From positions 4,960,001-5,024,000 of the forward strand of contig NZ_CP049838.1 of the NCBI RefSeq assembly GCF_013085465.1: a stretch of DNA of 64,000 nucleotides, in the 5' to 3' direction. The first letter of the stretch is position 1. The number at the start of each line of letters is the position of its first letter. The notes beneath the pieces are model-generated. The model did no database searches. It was not told the origin of the DNA and was given only the letters and a program-made list of their open reading frames with translations. Both the position numbers and the translations under genes were made by a program. Source of the stretch: Streptomyces asoensis. Its GTDB lineage: Bacteria > Actinomycetota > Actinomycetes > Streptomycetales > Streptomycetaceae. This document shows positions 25,362 through 34,056 of this stretch, piece after piece.

Positions 25362-26164
25362 CCGCCGCGTTCCCCTACCGGCTGATCGCGACCGACCTCG
25401 ACGGGACGCTGCTGCGCTCCGACGACTCGATCTCGCAGCGCACCCGTGACGCCCTCGCCGCGGCCACCGCGGCGGGTGCCGCGCACATCGTGGTGACCGG
25501 CCGCGGGGTCCCGTGGACCCGGCACATCCTCGACGACCTCGGCTACGACGGCCTCGCGGTCTGTGGCCAGGGCGCCCAGGTCTACGACGCCGGCGCGCAC
25601 CGCCTGCTGACCTCGGTGACCCTGGACCGGCAGCTGGCCGGTGTGGCGCTGGCCAAGATCGAGGCGGAGGTCGGCCCGCTGTACCTGGCGGCCAGCCGTG
25701 ACGGCCTGGACGGGGACGTGCTGGTCGGCCCCGGCTACGCGGTCACCGGCGCCCTGCCGTCGACGCCGTTCACCGATGCGTCCGACCTCTGGTCCGCCCC
25801 GCTGAGCAAGATCTACATACAGCATCCCGAGCTGTCGGACGACGCGCTGGCCGCTGCGGCCCGGCGGGCCGCGGGCGGTTTCGTCACGGTCGCGATGGCC
25901 GGCGCGGGCATCGTGGAGCTGCTCCCCCTGGGCCTCTCCAAGGCCACGGGCCTCTCCCTGGCGGCCCGCCGACTGGGCCTGAAGGCCGCGGACACGATCG
26001 CCTTCGGCGACATGCCCAACGACATCCCGATGTTCGCCTGGGCGTCCCGCAGCGTAGCCATGGCCAACGCCCACGAGGAACTGAAGGCCGTGGCAGACGA
26101 GGTAACCGCCTCCAACGACGATGACGGAATCGCCGTGACCCTGGAAACCATGCTGCCGGCGTAG
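25358..26164 (+). CDS. HAD-superfamily hydrolase, Cof-type, coupled to serS
   Basis: 268 aa. HAD motif I is [10 protein letters not shown], motif II the Thr in VVTGRG, motif III the Lys in LSKATGL, and motif IV GDMPND. The Cof-type (C2B) cap lies between motifs II and III. Such enzymes dephosphorylate small phosphometabolites with broad specificity. GTG 25358 overlaps the serS stop codon by 4 bp, so expression is coupled. A link to seryl-adenylate or serine metabolism is only a guess. A related HAD lies at 37222-38091. A strong hairpin follows 20 bp after the stop. Confidence 0.92.
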   Translation: MTAAFPYRLIATDLDGTLLRSDDSISQRTRDALAAATAAGAAHIVVTGRGVPWTRHILDDLGYDGLAVCGQGAQVYDAGAHRLLTSVTLDRQLAGVALAKIEAEVGPLYLAASRDGLDGDVLVGPGYAVTGALPSTPFTDASDLWSAPLSKIYIQHPELSDDALAAAARRAAGGFVTVAMAGAGIVELLPLGLSKATGLSLAARRLGLKAADTIAFGDMPNDIPMFAWASRSVAMANAHEELKAVADEVTASNDDDGIAVTLETMLPA

Positions 26165-26184
26165 GCATTACGGAGACCGCAGAG

Positions 26185-26226
26185 GTTGCCGGGGCGGGGG
26201 AGGCCGAACCTCCCCCGCCCCGGCAA
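26185..26226 (+). terminator. strong GC-rich hairpin terminator of the serS-HAD operon
   Basis: Arms 26185-26202 and 26208-26226 pair over 18 bp with one bulged C and a 5-nt loop, 20 bp after the HAD stop codon. No T-run, as is common in Streptomyces. Confidence 0.75.
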
Positions 26227-26267
26227 GCCGAGCAACTGCGGCCTGAGCCACACGAGAACAAGCCGAC

Positions 26268-26671
26268 CGCAGTGGCCGACCAGGGACGCGGGAACACGGG
26301 GGCGCCCCGTTCGCCGTAGGCAACAGGACCACGAAGGCACGAACGCAAGGGCGCACCACACGCCATGGGCGACCAGGGCCACGAGAGCGCGGGGCGCACC
26401 GATCGCCAGGCGCGAGTGCAATGGCGCACTGGCCGCCGTACGCGATCAAGAGCGCGGGAACGCGCCGATCGCCACAGGTGACCAGAGACGCGGACGCAAA
26501 GGCGCGCGCTGACCGCCGTAGGCAATCAGCAGCACGCAGACGCTGGAACCGCGAGGACCGCCGGGACACGCCAACCGCCGTAGGCAATCAGCAGCACGCA
26601 GACGCTGGAACCGCGAGGACCGGGGCGCGCCGATCGCCGTAGGCGATCAGGGGCGCGGGGAACTGCGCGAC
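26268..26671. repeat. array of about nine degenerate repeats with a small palindromic core
   Basis: A motif close to GCCGTAGGCGATCA followed by a GGGGCGCGGGAAC-like tail recurs at about 26274, 26310, 26359, 26401, 26431, 26467, 26511, 26573 and 26632, at 30-62-bp spacing. The cleanest unit (26632-26648) is an inverted repeat, GATCGCC-GTA-GGCGATC. The last unit runs into GGGGCGCGGGGAACTGCGCGA, a sequence I know as a frequent dispersed intergenic repeat in Streptomyces genomes. It fills the gap between the serS operon terminator and tRNA-Ser. No coding potential is visible. Confidence 0.7.
26513..26622. repeat. 48-bp perfect direct repeat, period 62 bp
   Basis: 26513-26560 and 26575-26622 are identical and separated by 14 bp. 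They are the two youngest-looking units of the surrounding degenerate array, consistent with recent tandem duplication. Confidence 0.85.
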
Positions 26672-26680
26672 CAGCCACGA

Positions 26681-26710
26681 CGCACCCGCACCCGCACCCG
26701 CACCCGCACC
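26681..26710. repeat. hexanucleotide microsatellite, five CGCACC units
   Basis: Five exact CGCACC copies directly follow the last unit of the degenerate repeat array. Confidence 0.85.
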
Positions 26711-26798
26711 CAGAATTCCACCAGCACCAGCTGACCACCTGACGGCGCCAGGCCGAGCCACCGGCACAACCCCCGCCCAGTCCCAGTGACAACGCCTC

Positions 26799-26884
<86 letters not shown>

Positions 26885-27166
26885 GGGTGGGCGGCCCACG
26901 CGAGAGCGACATCGCGTGCTCGAAGCGGCCGCCCCGGGCAGCTCCCCTGTACGGGACGGGTTCGACGGAGGGCTAACTACTCCGGAACCCGCCCCTGGCT
27001 GCCCTGAAGGGAACTCGACGGACTGCCGTGCATGGACATCGTCGAGCTCCTCCCAGTCTGTGGCACCGGATCCCTTCCGGCCCTGCGGGTACAACCACTG
27101 TGCCCGGGGGACGAGTTGGGCGCCACCGAATAAAACGCCCGTGCGAGGACCGGGGCCGAGCGACGA
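26885..27166. other. 282-bp region between tRNA-Ser and a small gene, unexplained
   Basis: This is the 5' side of the tRNA gene. It contains several small inverted repeats, for example CCGGATCCCTTCCGG near 27070, and GC-rich stretches. I see no protein gene and no RNA family that I can name. It presumably carries the tRNA promoter. Confidence 0.4.
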
Positions 27167-27409
27167 CTACCGGCGGCGCCACCTGCGTCGACGTGCCTTG
27201 CTGAAGAACCAGCCCGCGGGCGGGTCGTCGGAGCGCCAGGGCTGCGGCTCGGGCTCCTCCGTCCGCCAGCGTGCGGCCAGCATCCGGGCCCGGGCGGACG
27301 GTTCGGACGTCTCGGCGGCCCGTATGAACTCCTCGTCCAGCACGAGGTCGTTCCAGACCTCGCCCTCGGACCGCTCGCGACCGCCACTCACCACATTGTC
27401 GTCCGCCAT
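27167..27409 (-). CDS. small conserved actinobacterial protein of unknown function
   Basis: 80 aa from ATG 27409, chosen because AGGAGG lies 7 nt upstream. The central part (DLVLDEEFIRAAETSEPSARARMLAARW) looks like a helical pair. The C-terminus is very basic (KARRRRWRRR). No signal peptide or membrane segment. It lies downstream of the ABC exporter operon on the same strand (95-bp gap) and could be its last gene. Nucleic-acid or membrane-surface binding through the Arg tail is possible but unproven. Confidence 0.78.
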   Translation of the reverse strand: MADDNVVSGGRERSEGEVWNDLVLDEEFIRAAETSEPSARARMLAARWRTEEPEPQPWRSDDPPAGWFFSKARRRRWRRR

Positions 27410-27504
27410 CCCCGTCCTCCTGGCCAAGTCCGTTTCGCCCAGTGTGCCGGGGCGCGGGTGAAGCCACCGTCAAGAACGGCCGCCCCGCCCCCCGGCAGGT
27501 CCGG

Positions 27505-28224
27505 TCACTCCTCGCCGGCGAGCGTCAGCGCCCGCAGCTTCTGGCCCGCGTACCAGGTGGCCAGCACGGTCACGACGACCAGCAGCACCGTCGCCGTGGT
27601 CAGTCCGACGTCCGAGGTGACGAGGTCACCGCCCGCCACCTTGTGGGCGACGGCCAGCGACCACTGCTGGACGCTGAGCGTGCGCGCACCCGGTACCAGG
27701 GAGCCGAACAGGGCCTCCCAGACGAGGGCGTAGACGAGGCCGAAGACCACCGCGTGCCGGGACACCGTGCCCAGCAGCAGGAAGACCGCCGCGTAGGCGA
27801 TGGAGGAGACCAACGCGGCCACCGTGTAGGCGACCGCGATCTGCTGGCCGTTGCCGTTGAGGATGAAGCCGGCGATGAGCGTGGGCAGCGCCGAGAACAC
27901 CATCGTCACCGCGACCGCCACGATCAGCTTGGTGAAGATGATCGTCGGCCGCTTCAGCGGCTTGGACAGCAGGTACACCACGGAGCCGTCGTCGATCTCC
28001 GGGCCGATCGCACCCGTGCCCGCGATGACGCCGATGATCGGCACCATCGTGGCGAGCGCGAGCCCGCCGAGCAGGTCGGACGCCGTCTGGTCGTCGGCGC
28101 CGGCGAGGCCGCGCACCACCACGGAGATGGCGATCAGCAGCAGGGGCAGGGCGCCCAGGATGAGGGCCCGGCGACGGCCGAGCAGAGCCCGGTACGTGAG
28201 CCGGGCGACTGTGGGGTCGTACAT
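27505..28224 (-). CDS. ABC-2-type transporter permease
   Basis: 239 aa with six hydrophobic segments. Typical ABC-2 features are the DDGSVVYLLSKPL loop after segment 2 and a run of helices in the second half. It is the last of four tightly spaced genes: ATPase (30040-31023), permease (29142-30050), ATPase (28234-29145) and this permease. It starts 9 bp after the preceding ATPase stop. Two ATPase-permease pairs probably form two heterodimeric or parallel exporters. Substrate unknown. Confidence 0.9.
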   Translation of the reverse strand: MYDPTVARLTYRALLGRRRALILGALPLLLIAISVVVRGLAGADDQTASDLLGGLALATMVPIIGVIAGTGAIGPEIDDGSVVYLLSKPLKRPTIIFTKLIVAVAVTMVFSALPTLIAGFILNGNGQQIAVAYTVAALVSSIAYAAVFLLLGTVSRHAVVFGLVYALVWEALFGSLVPGARTLSVQQWSLAVAHKVAGGDLVTSDVGLTTATVLLVVVTVLATWYAGQKLRALTLAGEE

Positions 28225-28233
28225 CAGGGCCTC

Positions 28234-29145
28234 CTACGCCGCGACCAGGTACGAGAACACGGACTCGAGGGACTCGTCGGACGGCGAGACCGTCAGCAGC
28301 CGGATGCCGTGGTCCCTGGCGACCCTCGGCAGCAGCGCGGTGAAGCGGCCGAAGTCGACGGCCTGGATACGCAACGCGCCCTCGGCGAGGTCGACTTCGA
28401 TGCCGGACGTCGACGGGTCGGCGATCAGCGCGGCCGCGAGTGCGCGGTCGTCGCTGGAACGCACCAGGTAGCGGTGCGGGCGGTCGGTCATCAGACGGCG
28501 GATCCTGCGGAAGTCGCCGCTGGCCGCGTGCCGGCCCGCGACGACCACCTCGATGTGCCAGGCGAGTTGCTCGACCTCTTCGAGGATGTGCGAGGAGAAC
28601 AGCACGGTGCGGCCCTCGTCGCCCATGCGCCGCAGCAGGTCCATGAGCTGCATGCGCTGGCGCGGGTCCATACCGTTGAAGGGCTCGTCGAGCAGCAGCA
28701 GCGACGGGTCGTGGACCAGGGCGGACGCCATCTTCACGCGCTGGCGCATGCCCTTGGAGTACGTGGAGATCTTGCGGTCCTGCGCGTACTCCATCTCGAC
28801 CGTGGCCAGTGCCTTCTGTGCGGCCTTGGCGCCGAGGCCGTGCAACTCGGCGTTGGCGACGACGAATTCGCGGCCGGTGAGGAAGTCGTACATCGCCTCC
28901 CGCTCGGGGACGATGCCGATGTGCTGGTAGATCGCCTCGTTGCGCCAGACCGGCCGGCCGTCGAGGGTGACCGTGCCGGTGGAAGGGGCCAGGAAGCCGC
29001 CCATCATGTTGATGAGGGTGGACTTTCCGGCGCCGTTGGGGCCTAGCAGGCCGGTGACGCCGGGGCCGATGGTCATGGTGATGTCGTTGACGGCGACCAC
29101 GTTGCCGAACCAGCGGGAGACGTGATCGATGCTGAGCGTGGTCAC
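28234..29145 (-). CDS. ABC transporter ATP-binding protein
   Basis: 303 aa. Walker A GPNGAGKST, signature YSKGMRQRVKMA, Walker B LLLLDEPFNGMD and the H-loop FSSHILEE are all present. A C-terminal extension of ~80 residues is typical of BcrA/DrrA-like drug-export ATPases. GTG at 29145 overlaps the previous permease stop as GTGA, so the frame beginning at 29850 is spurious upstream of 29145. It pairs with the permease at 27505-28224. Confidence 0.93.
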   Translation of the reverse strand: MTTLSIDHVSRWFGNVVAVNDITMTIGPGVTGLLGPNGAGKSTLINMMGGFLAPSTGTVTLDGRPVWRNEAIYQHIGIVPEREAMYDFLTGREFVVANAELHGLGAKAAQKALATVEMEYAQDRKISTYSKGMRQRVKMASALVHDPSLLLLDEPFNGMDPRQRMQLMDLLRRMGDEGRTVLFSSHILEEVEQLAWHIEVVVAGRHAASGDFRRIRRLMTDRPHRYLVRSSDDRALAAALIADPSTSGIEVDLAEGALRIQAVDFGRFTALLPRVARDHGIRLLTVSPSDESLESVFSYLVAA

Positions 29146-30050
29146 AGTCCGACCCTTCGGTAGCGGCGCATCAGGAGGCCGTAGCTCGCGGCGATGAGGC
29201 CGAGGACGACGAGGACGTAGACGACGCCCTCCCCGTTGGACGGGCCGATCCCGCCCGGGAAGGCGGAGGTGGCGCCCAGAAACGCGGACTGCGCGCCGTC
29301 GATGAGGGTGACCGGCGAGAACAGGCCGATCCAGGGGATGGAACCGGTGCTGTTCTGCGCGTCGGCGATGGCCTGGAGCGTGGAGACGGCACCGTAGGAG
29401 ATGGTCAGGACGGCGATGACGGCGGCGATGCCGAAGCCGCGCCGCGGGGTGACCGAGGCGATGACCAGGCCGAGGCCGGCGAAGAGCAGCGAGAGCAGGG
29501 CCACGGAGACGAGTCCTTGAGCGAATCCCTTGGTCTGGTCGGCGAAGTCCAGCTTGGCCAGCAGCGCGCCGATGTACAGCACCAGCAGCGGGGCGGCGGT
29601 GAGGACGAAGAGCGCCGAGGCCAGCGCCGCGAACTTCGCGCGTACGTAGTCCGCGGTCTCGATGGGCCGCGAGAAGTACAGCGGCACGGTCTTGAAGCGG
29701 AGGTCGCGCGAGACGGACTGGGGCGCCTGCGAGGCGACGTACAGGCTGATGACGGCCTGCATGACGATCGCGTACCGCGTGTAGTCCACGGGGAGTTCGT
29801 TCGCCTTCGTGGCGACCGCGACGGCGACCATGATGGCCGCGGGCACGCACATCACCACGAAGAGCAGCATCGGCAGCACCTTCGACTTCACCGAGCGGCC
29901 GAGGCCGTAGGCGCCGCGCAGGGACTGCGAGTAGAGGGAGCGACGGGCGTAGGCGCGGCCCAGGCGGGGGCCGTCGTAGCTGCGGTAGCCGATGTTGTGG
30001 ATGCGGGTCTGGTCACCCGAGGGGGCGGTGACCGGGTGCTCAACTGCCAT
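29142..30050 (-). CDS. ABC-2-type transporter permease
   Basis: 302 aa. A hydrophilic N-terminus of ~55 residues (with a YRSYDGPRLGR motif common in this permease family) is followed by six transmembrane segments. The conserved SRDLRFKTVPLYFSRPI loop is the coupling element between segments 2 and 3. It overlaps the upstream ATPase gene by 11 bp and the downstream ATPase by 4 bp, so stoichiometric expression is likely. Confidence 0.92.
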   Translation of the reverse strand: MAVEHPVTAPSGDQTRIHNIGYRSYDGPRLGRAYARRSLYSQSLRGAYGLGRSVKSKVLPMLLFVVMCVPAAIMVAVAVATKANELPVDYTRYAIVMQAVISLYVASQAPQSVSRDLRFKTVPLYFSRPIETADYVRAKFAALASALFVLTAAPLLVLYIGALLAKLDFADQTKGFAQGLVSVALLSLLFAGLGLVIASVTPRRGFGIAAVIAVLTISYGAVSTLQAIADAQNSTGSIPWIGLFSPVTLIDGAQSAFLGATSAFPGGIGPSNGEGVVYVLVVLGLIAASYGLLMRRYRRVGL

Positions 30051-31023
30051 GGCCGACGGCCTCCTTCCGCTGCTGGTCGTTGGTGGCGTCGGCGTCCGTG
30101 AAGACCTCGGAGATGTGGTGCCTGCGCTGTTCCATGCGCACCAGGCCGAGGCCGAGGTCGGCGACCACGTCCCGGACGACGTCGTAGGTGTCCTCGCCCT
30201 GCGCGGTCAGCAGCAGGACGTGGCCGGCGCCCGGCAGGCCGCTGTTGCCGTCCAGGACATCCACCCCGCGCGCGTGGAGCGCTTCGCGGACCGCGCGGGT
30301 GCCGTCCGGGTGGTCGTCGGTGTCGGTGACCTCGATCGCGAGGGTGGTGGTGGTCTGGGTGAAGTCGGTGGTGGAGCTGGAGCGCAGGAGCTTGCCGCCG
30401 TCGACGACCACGACGTGGTCGCAGGTGCGCTCCAGTTCGCCCAGCAGGTGGGAGGTGACCAGGACCGAGATGCCGAAGTCGGTGTAGATACGCCGGATCA
30501 GGCCCAGCATCTCGTCCCGGCCGACCGGGTCGAGGCCGTTGGTCGGTTCGTCCAGGAAGACCAGCTGCGGGTCGTGGACGAGGGCCTGGGCGAGCTTCAC
30601 GCGCTGCTTCATGCCGGTGGAGTAGCCGCCGATGGGGCGATAGCGCTCCTCGTACAGGCCGACATGGCGCAGGGTGTCCGCGGTGCGCTCACGCGCGGCG
30701 GTGGGCGGCAGGCCGGACATACGGGCCATGTGCACGACGAACTCGGTGGCCGAGACGTCGGGCGGCAGGCAGTCGTGCTCCGGCATGTAGCCGACCCGCT
30801 CGCGGATGTCGGCGCCCTTGCTCGCGACGTCGAGGCCGAGCACCTCGGCTCGGCCCTCCGTGGCGGGCGACAGACCCAGAAGGATCTTGATCAGTGTGGA
30901 CTTGCCGGCCCCGTTGGCTCCGACGAGGCCGGTCACACCGGGCCCGACGTCCACAGAGAGCCGGTCAAGAGCGGTCACCCGGGGGAACCGCTTGCTCAGG
31001 CTTTCGGTCGCGATCACAGTCAC
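30040..31023 (-). CDS. ABC transporter ATP-binding protein, first gene of the exporter operon
   Basis: 327 aa from GTG 31023. Walker A GANGAGKST, signature YSTGMKQRVKLA, Walker B LVFLDEPTNGLD and H-loop VTSHLLGE are intact. The C-terminal ~90 residues resemble the regulatory tail of drug-exporter ATPases. GTG codons at 31023 and 31017 are both possible; the start at 31050 would need a longer leader. There is no ribosome site, and TAATTT lies 7 nt before GTG 31023, which suggests a leaderless transcript. It is divergent from the M24 gene. Confidence 0.9.
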   Translation of the reverse strand: MTVIATESLSKRFPRVTALDRLSVDVGPGVTGLVGANGAGKSTLIKILLGLSPATEGRAEVLGLDVASKGADIRERVGYMPEHDCLPPDVSATEFVVHMARMSGLPPTAARERTADTLRHVGLYEERYRPIGGYSTGMKQRVKLAQALVHDPQLVFLDEPTNGLDPVGRDEMLGLIRRIYTDFGISVLVTSHLLGELERTCDHVVVVDGGKLLRSSSTTDFTQTTTTLAIEVTDTDDHPDGTRAVREALHARGVDVLDGNSGLPGAGHVLLLTAQGEDTYDVVRDVVADLGLGLVRMEQRRHHISEVFTDADATNDQQRKEAVGHGS

Positions 31024-31266
31024 GTCATCGAAATTAGTGACGCACGCCACGAAAATCGTCAGACCTCAGAGCCGTCTTCGCCTCAGACCTCAGATGTACG
31101 GGTCCGTAGGGGATGCCATGCCTGAGAGCTACGGGGGCGCCGACGGCGGGTTTTCCACAGGCCCCGAACCCGCCTATTGACGCGGCCTCTAACAACTGTC
31201 ACATTCGGCGATGTCAAGTTACGGACACGTAGCGCAGTCGACGGGGACTGGCTGGGACGGGGTGGC

Positions 31267-32154
31267 ATGACGACGGCACCGACGGCAGGGACACGCGAAC
31301 TCTCCGCCGAGCTGCGGGGATTCAGACGGGTGCAGCGGCTGGCGTACGACTGCGCGCAGGCCGTGGCCGCCGAACTGCGACCGGGCGTGACGGAGCGCGA
31401 GGCGGCGCGGATGCAGCGGGAGTGGCTGCGCGAGCGGGGTGTGCGCGACTGGTTCCACCTGCCGTTCGCCTGGTTCGGGGACCGCACGGCGTTCACCGGC
31501 TTCCGCGTCCCGTTGCAGTTCTTCCCCACCGACCGTCGCCTGGAGCCGGGGATGCCGTTCATCCTCGACCTGGCACCGGTGTACGAGGGGTACACGGCGG
31601 ACATCGGCTACTCGGGCGCGCTCGGCGCCCATCCCGTGCAGGAGAGGCTGATGGCCGACCTCGCGGCACACCGGGAGCTGATCCTGCGCGAGGTGCGCGA
31701 GCGGCGGTCGCTGCGCGAGATCTACGCCGACGTGGACCGCCTCATGGTCCGCCAGGGCTACGCCAACCGGCACCGCGCGTATCCCTTCGGCGTGATCGCG
31801 CACAAGGTGGACCGGGTCAGGGAGCGCCGCTTCTCACCCCGGCTGTTCGGGTTCGGCACGCAGTCCCTCAAGGGTCTGGTGTCCGACGCGCTGCACGGCC
31901 ATCGGGAGGGCTGGTCGCCGCTGTGGTCGCCGTACCGCTTCTCCGACCATCCGCCGCATCCGGGCCTGTGGGCGGTCGAACCCCATCTCGGGTTCCGGGG
32001 CACGGGCGCGAAGTTCGAGGAGATCCTCGTCGTCACCGACTCCGCGGATCCCGAGGAGAGCGCCTTCTGGCTGGACGACGACCTGCCGCACGTCAGGCGC
32101 TGGGCGGGTACGGAGGCGACAACGGACACGGCAGGGAAGGCGGAGGGGAAGTGA
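31267..32154 (+). CDS. M24-family metallopeptidase-like protein
   Basis: 295 aa from ATG 31267. A pita-bread fold is suggested by the ordered metal ligands: Asp in ILDLAP, Asp in TADIGYSG, His in VIAHKVDR, Glu in AVEPHLG and Glu in KFEEILVV. The segment GTQSLKGLVSDALHG and the RFSDHPPHPGLW loop depart from aminopeptidase P and methionine aminopeptidase, and there is no separate N-terminal domain. Family members include Xaa-Pro peptidases and creatinase-like hydrolases. It is translationally coupled (GTGA) to the hydrolase-SDR fusion, which suggests a metabolic rather than a housekeeping peptidase role. Confidence 0.87.
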   Translation: MTTAPTAGTRELSAELRGFRRVQRLAYDCAQAVAAELRPGVTEREAARMQREWLRERGVRDWFHLPFAWFGDRTAFTGFRVPLQFFPTDRRLEPGMPFILDLAPVYEGYTADIGYSGALGAHPVQERLMADLAAHRELILREVRERRSLREIYADVDRLMVRQGYANRHRAYPFGVIAHKVDRVRERRFSPRLFGFGTQSLKGLVSDALHGHREGWSPLWSPYRFSDHPPHPGLWAVEPHLGFRGTGAKFEEILVVTDSADPEESAFWLDDDLPHVRRWAGTEATTDTAGKAEGK

Positions 32155-33980
32155 CGTTGCCAGAGGGTGCGCGTGAGCGGTGGGTGCGGACCGGCGGGAT
32201 CGAGCTGTGCGTGGCCGAGCTGGGGGACCCCGGGCGACCGACGGTCGTCCTGGTGCACGGCTATCCGGACAGCAAGGAGGTGTGGTCCGAGGTCGCGTCC
32301 CGGTTGGTGGACCACCACGGGTTCCATGTGGTGCTGTACGACGTCCGGGGGCACGGCCGTTCCGGCGTGCCGAAGCCGCTGCGGGGCGGGTTCACCCTGG
32401 AGAAGCTCACGGACGACTTCCTGGCGGTCGTGGACGCGGTCAGCCCCGATCGGCCGGTGCACCTCGTGGGGCACGACTGGGGCTCGGTGCAGTCCTGGGA
32501 GTTCGTGACCGTCGAGCGCACCAGGGGCCGCATCGCCTCCTTCACCTCGATGTCCGGGCCGTCCCTCGACCACTTCGGCCACTGGATCAACAAGCGGCTG
32601 ACCAGGCCGACTCCGCGCCGGGTCGGCCAACTCCTCGGCCAGGGCGCCAAGTCCTGGTACGTGTACCTGCTGCACACCCCCGTCCTGCCCGAACTGGCCT
32701 GGCGCGGCCCGCTCGGCAAGCGCTGGCCGGGCATCCTGCGGCGGATCGAGAAGGTCCCCGCCGGCGACTACCCGACGCCGTCGCTGGCGTCGGACGCGGC
32801 GCACGGAGCCTGGCTGTACCGCGACAACGTACGGCCCCGTCTGCGCCGCCCACGTGTGGACGCGCACGCCCACGCGCCCGTGCAGCTCATCACGCCTTCG
32901 GGGGACCGGTTCCTGTCGGAGCGGCTGTACGACGAACTGGAGGACTGGGTCCCGCGGTTGACCCGGCGCACCCTCCCGGCCGGACACTGGGTCCCGCGCA
33001 CCCGGCCCGACCGGCTCGCCTCCTGGATCGACGACTTCGTCCTGTCGGTCGAGAAGGAGCGGGATGGCGAGGCGGCGGGAGAGACCCGGCCGGGGGAGAC
33101 CCGGGAGGACGGCGCGGGCCGGCCGGTGCGCAAGGCCGCCGCCACCGGCCGGCACGCCGAGCGCTTCGGCGGTCAGCTGGTGCTGGTCACCGGTGCGGGC
33201 AGCGGCATCGGACGGGCCACGGCGTTCGCGTTCGCCGAGGCGGGCGCCCGGGTGATCGCCGTCGACCGGGACGCCGAGGGTGCGGCCCGCACCGCCGAGA
33301 TGTCGCTCCTGGTCGGCGCGCCCGAGGCCTGGGCGGAGGCGGTGGACGTCTCCGACGAGCAGGCGATGGAGAAACTCGCGGCGAAGGTCCACGCGGAACA
33401 CGGCGTGGTGGACGTGCTGGTGAACAACGCGGGCATCGGGCTGTCGGGCTCGTTCTTCGACACGACGCCCGAGGACTGGCGCAGGGTCCTGGACGTCAAC
33501 CTGTGGGGCGTCATCCATGGGTGCCGTCTCTTCGGCCGGCAGATGGCCGAACGCGGGCAGGGCGGCCATATCGTCAACATCGCCTCGGCGGCCGCCTACC
33601 AGCCGTCCAAGGCGCTGCCCGCCTACAGCACCTCCAAGGCGGCGGTCCTGATGCTGAGCGAGTGCCTGCGCGCCGAACTGGCCGACCAGGACATCGGCGT
33701 CACCGCGATATGCCCCGGCCTGGTGAACACCAACATCACCGCCACGGCGACCTTCGTGGGAGTGGACGCGCAGGAGGAGCGACGCCGCCAGAAACGCTCC
33801 ACGCGCGTGTACGGGCTGCGCAACTACCCGCCGGAGAAGGTCGCGGACGCCATCCTGCGAGCTGTCGCGCTCAACAAGGCGATGGTTCCGGTCACTCCGG
33901 AGGCGCGGGGCTCGTACGCGCTGTCGCGTTTCCTGCCAAGGGCGTTGCGGGCGCTGGCGCGGGTGGGACCGCCGCTGTGA
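32151..33980 (+). CDS. alpha/beta-hydrolase fused to short-chain dehydrogenase
   Basis: 609 aa. Residues ~1-300 are an alpha/beta-hydrolase with oxyanion motif VHGYPDS, a nucleophile Asp in GHDWGS (epoxide hydrolase or dehalogenase type rather than Ser) and a late His in AGHWVPR. A charged linker of ~35 residues leads to an SDR domain (~335-609) with TGAGSGIG cofactor binding, NNAG, Ser in IASAAAY and the catalytic YSTSK. Such a protein could hydrolyse an epoxide or ester and oxidise or reduce the resulting alcohol. GTG 32151 overlaps the M24 stop, with GGAGGGG upstream. The open frame from 31422 was rejected. Confidence 0.92.
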   Translation: MTLPEGARERWVRTGGIELCVAELGDPGRPTVVLVHGYPDSKEVWSEVASRLVDHHGFHVVLYDVRGHGRSGVPKPLRGGFTLEKLTDDFLAVVDAVSPDRPVHLVGHDWGSVQSWEFVTVERTRGRIASFTSMSGPSLDHFGHWINKRLTRPTPRRVGQLLGQGAKSWYVYLLHTPVLPELAWRGPLGKRWPGILRRIEKVPAGDYPTPSLASDAAHGAWLYRDNVRPRLRRPRVDAHAHAPVQLITPSGDRFLSERLYDELEDWVPRLTRRTLPAGHWVPRTRPDRLASWIDDFVLSVEKERDGEAAGETRPGETREDGAGRPVRKAAATGRHAERFGGQLVLVTGAGSGIGRATAFAFAEAGARVIAVDRDAEGAARTAEMSLLVGAPEAWAEAVDVSDEQAMEKLAAKVHAEHGVVDVLVNNAGIGLSGSFFDTTPEDWRRVLDVNLWGVIHGCRLFGRQMAERGQGGHIVNIASAAAYQPSKALPAYSTSKAAVLMLSECLRAELADQDIGVTAICPGLVNTNITATATFVGVDAQEERRRQKRSTRVYGLRNYPPEKVADAILRAVALNKAMVPVTPEARGSYALSRFLPRALRALARVGPPL

Positions 33981-34056
33981 GCCGCCGCCCGGCCCCGCTG
34001 CGCCCGCCGGCGGACTCGGCATCCGCCATGACAACGACCGTTCGGGAAAGGGCGAC

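Noticed and set aside
26513..26622. Repeat-spacer pattern that might be CRISPR
   Set aside because: Only two exact 48-bp copies with a 14-bp spacer, the other units are degenerate with variable spacing, and no cas gene is present.
27040..27100. Possible SRP or other stable RNA (GGCCGGAAGGGA on the minus strand)
   Set aside because: It lacks the rest of the conserved SRP core and the flanking stem, so a chance likeness.
29145..29850. 5' extension of the second ABC ATPase frame
   Set aside because: Overlaps the permease gene in another frame and adds only Arg/His-rich sequence; the GTGA overlap at 29145 explains the start.
31150..31158. TTTTCCACA as a DnaA box
   Set aside because: Single isolated weak match, with no second box nearby.
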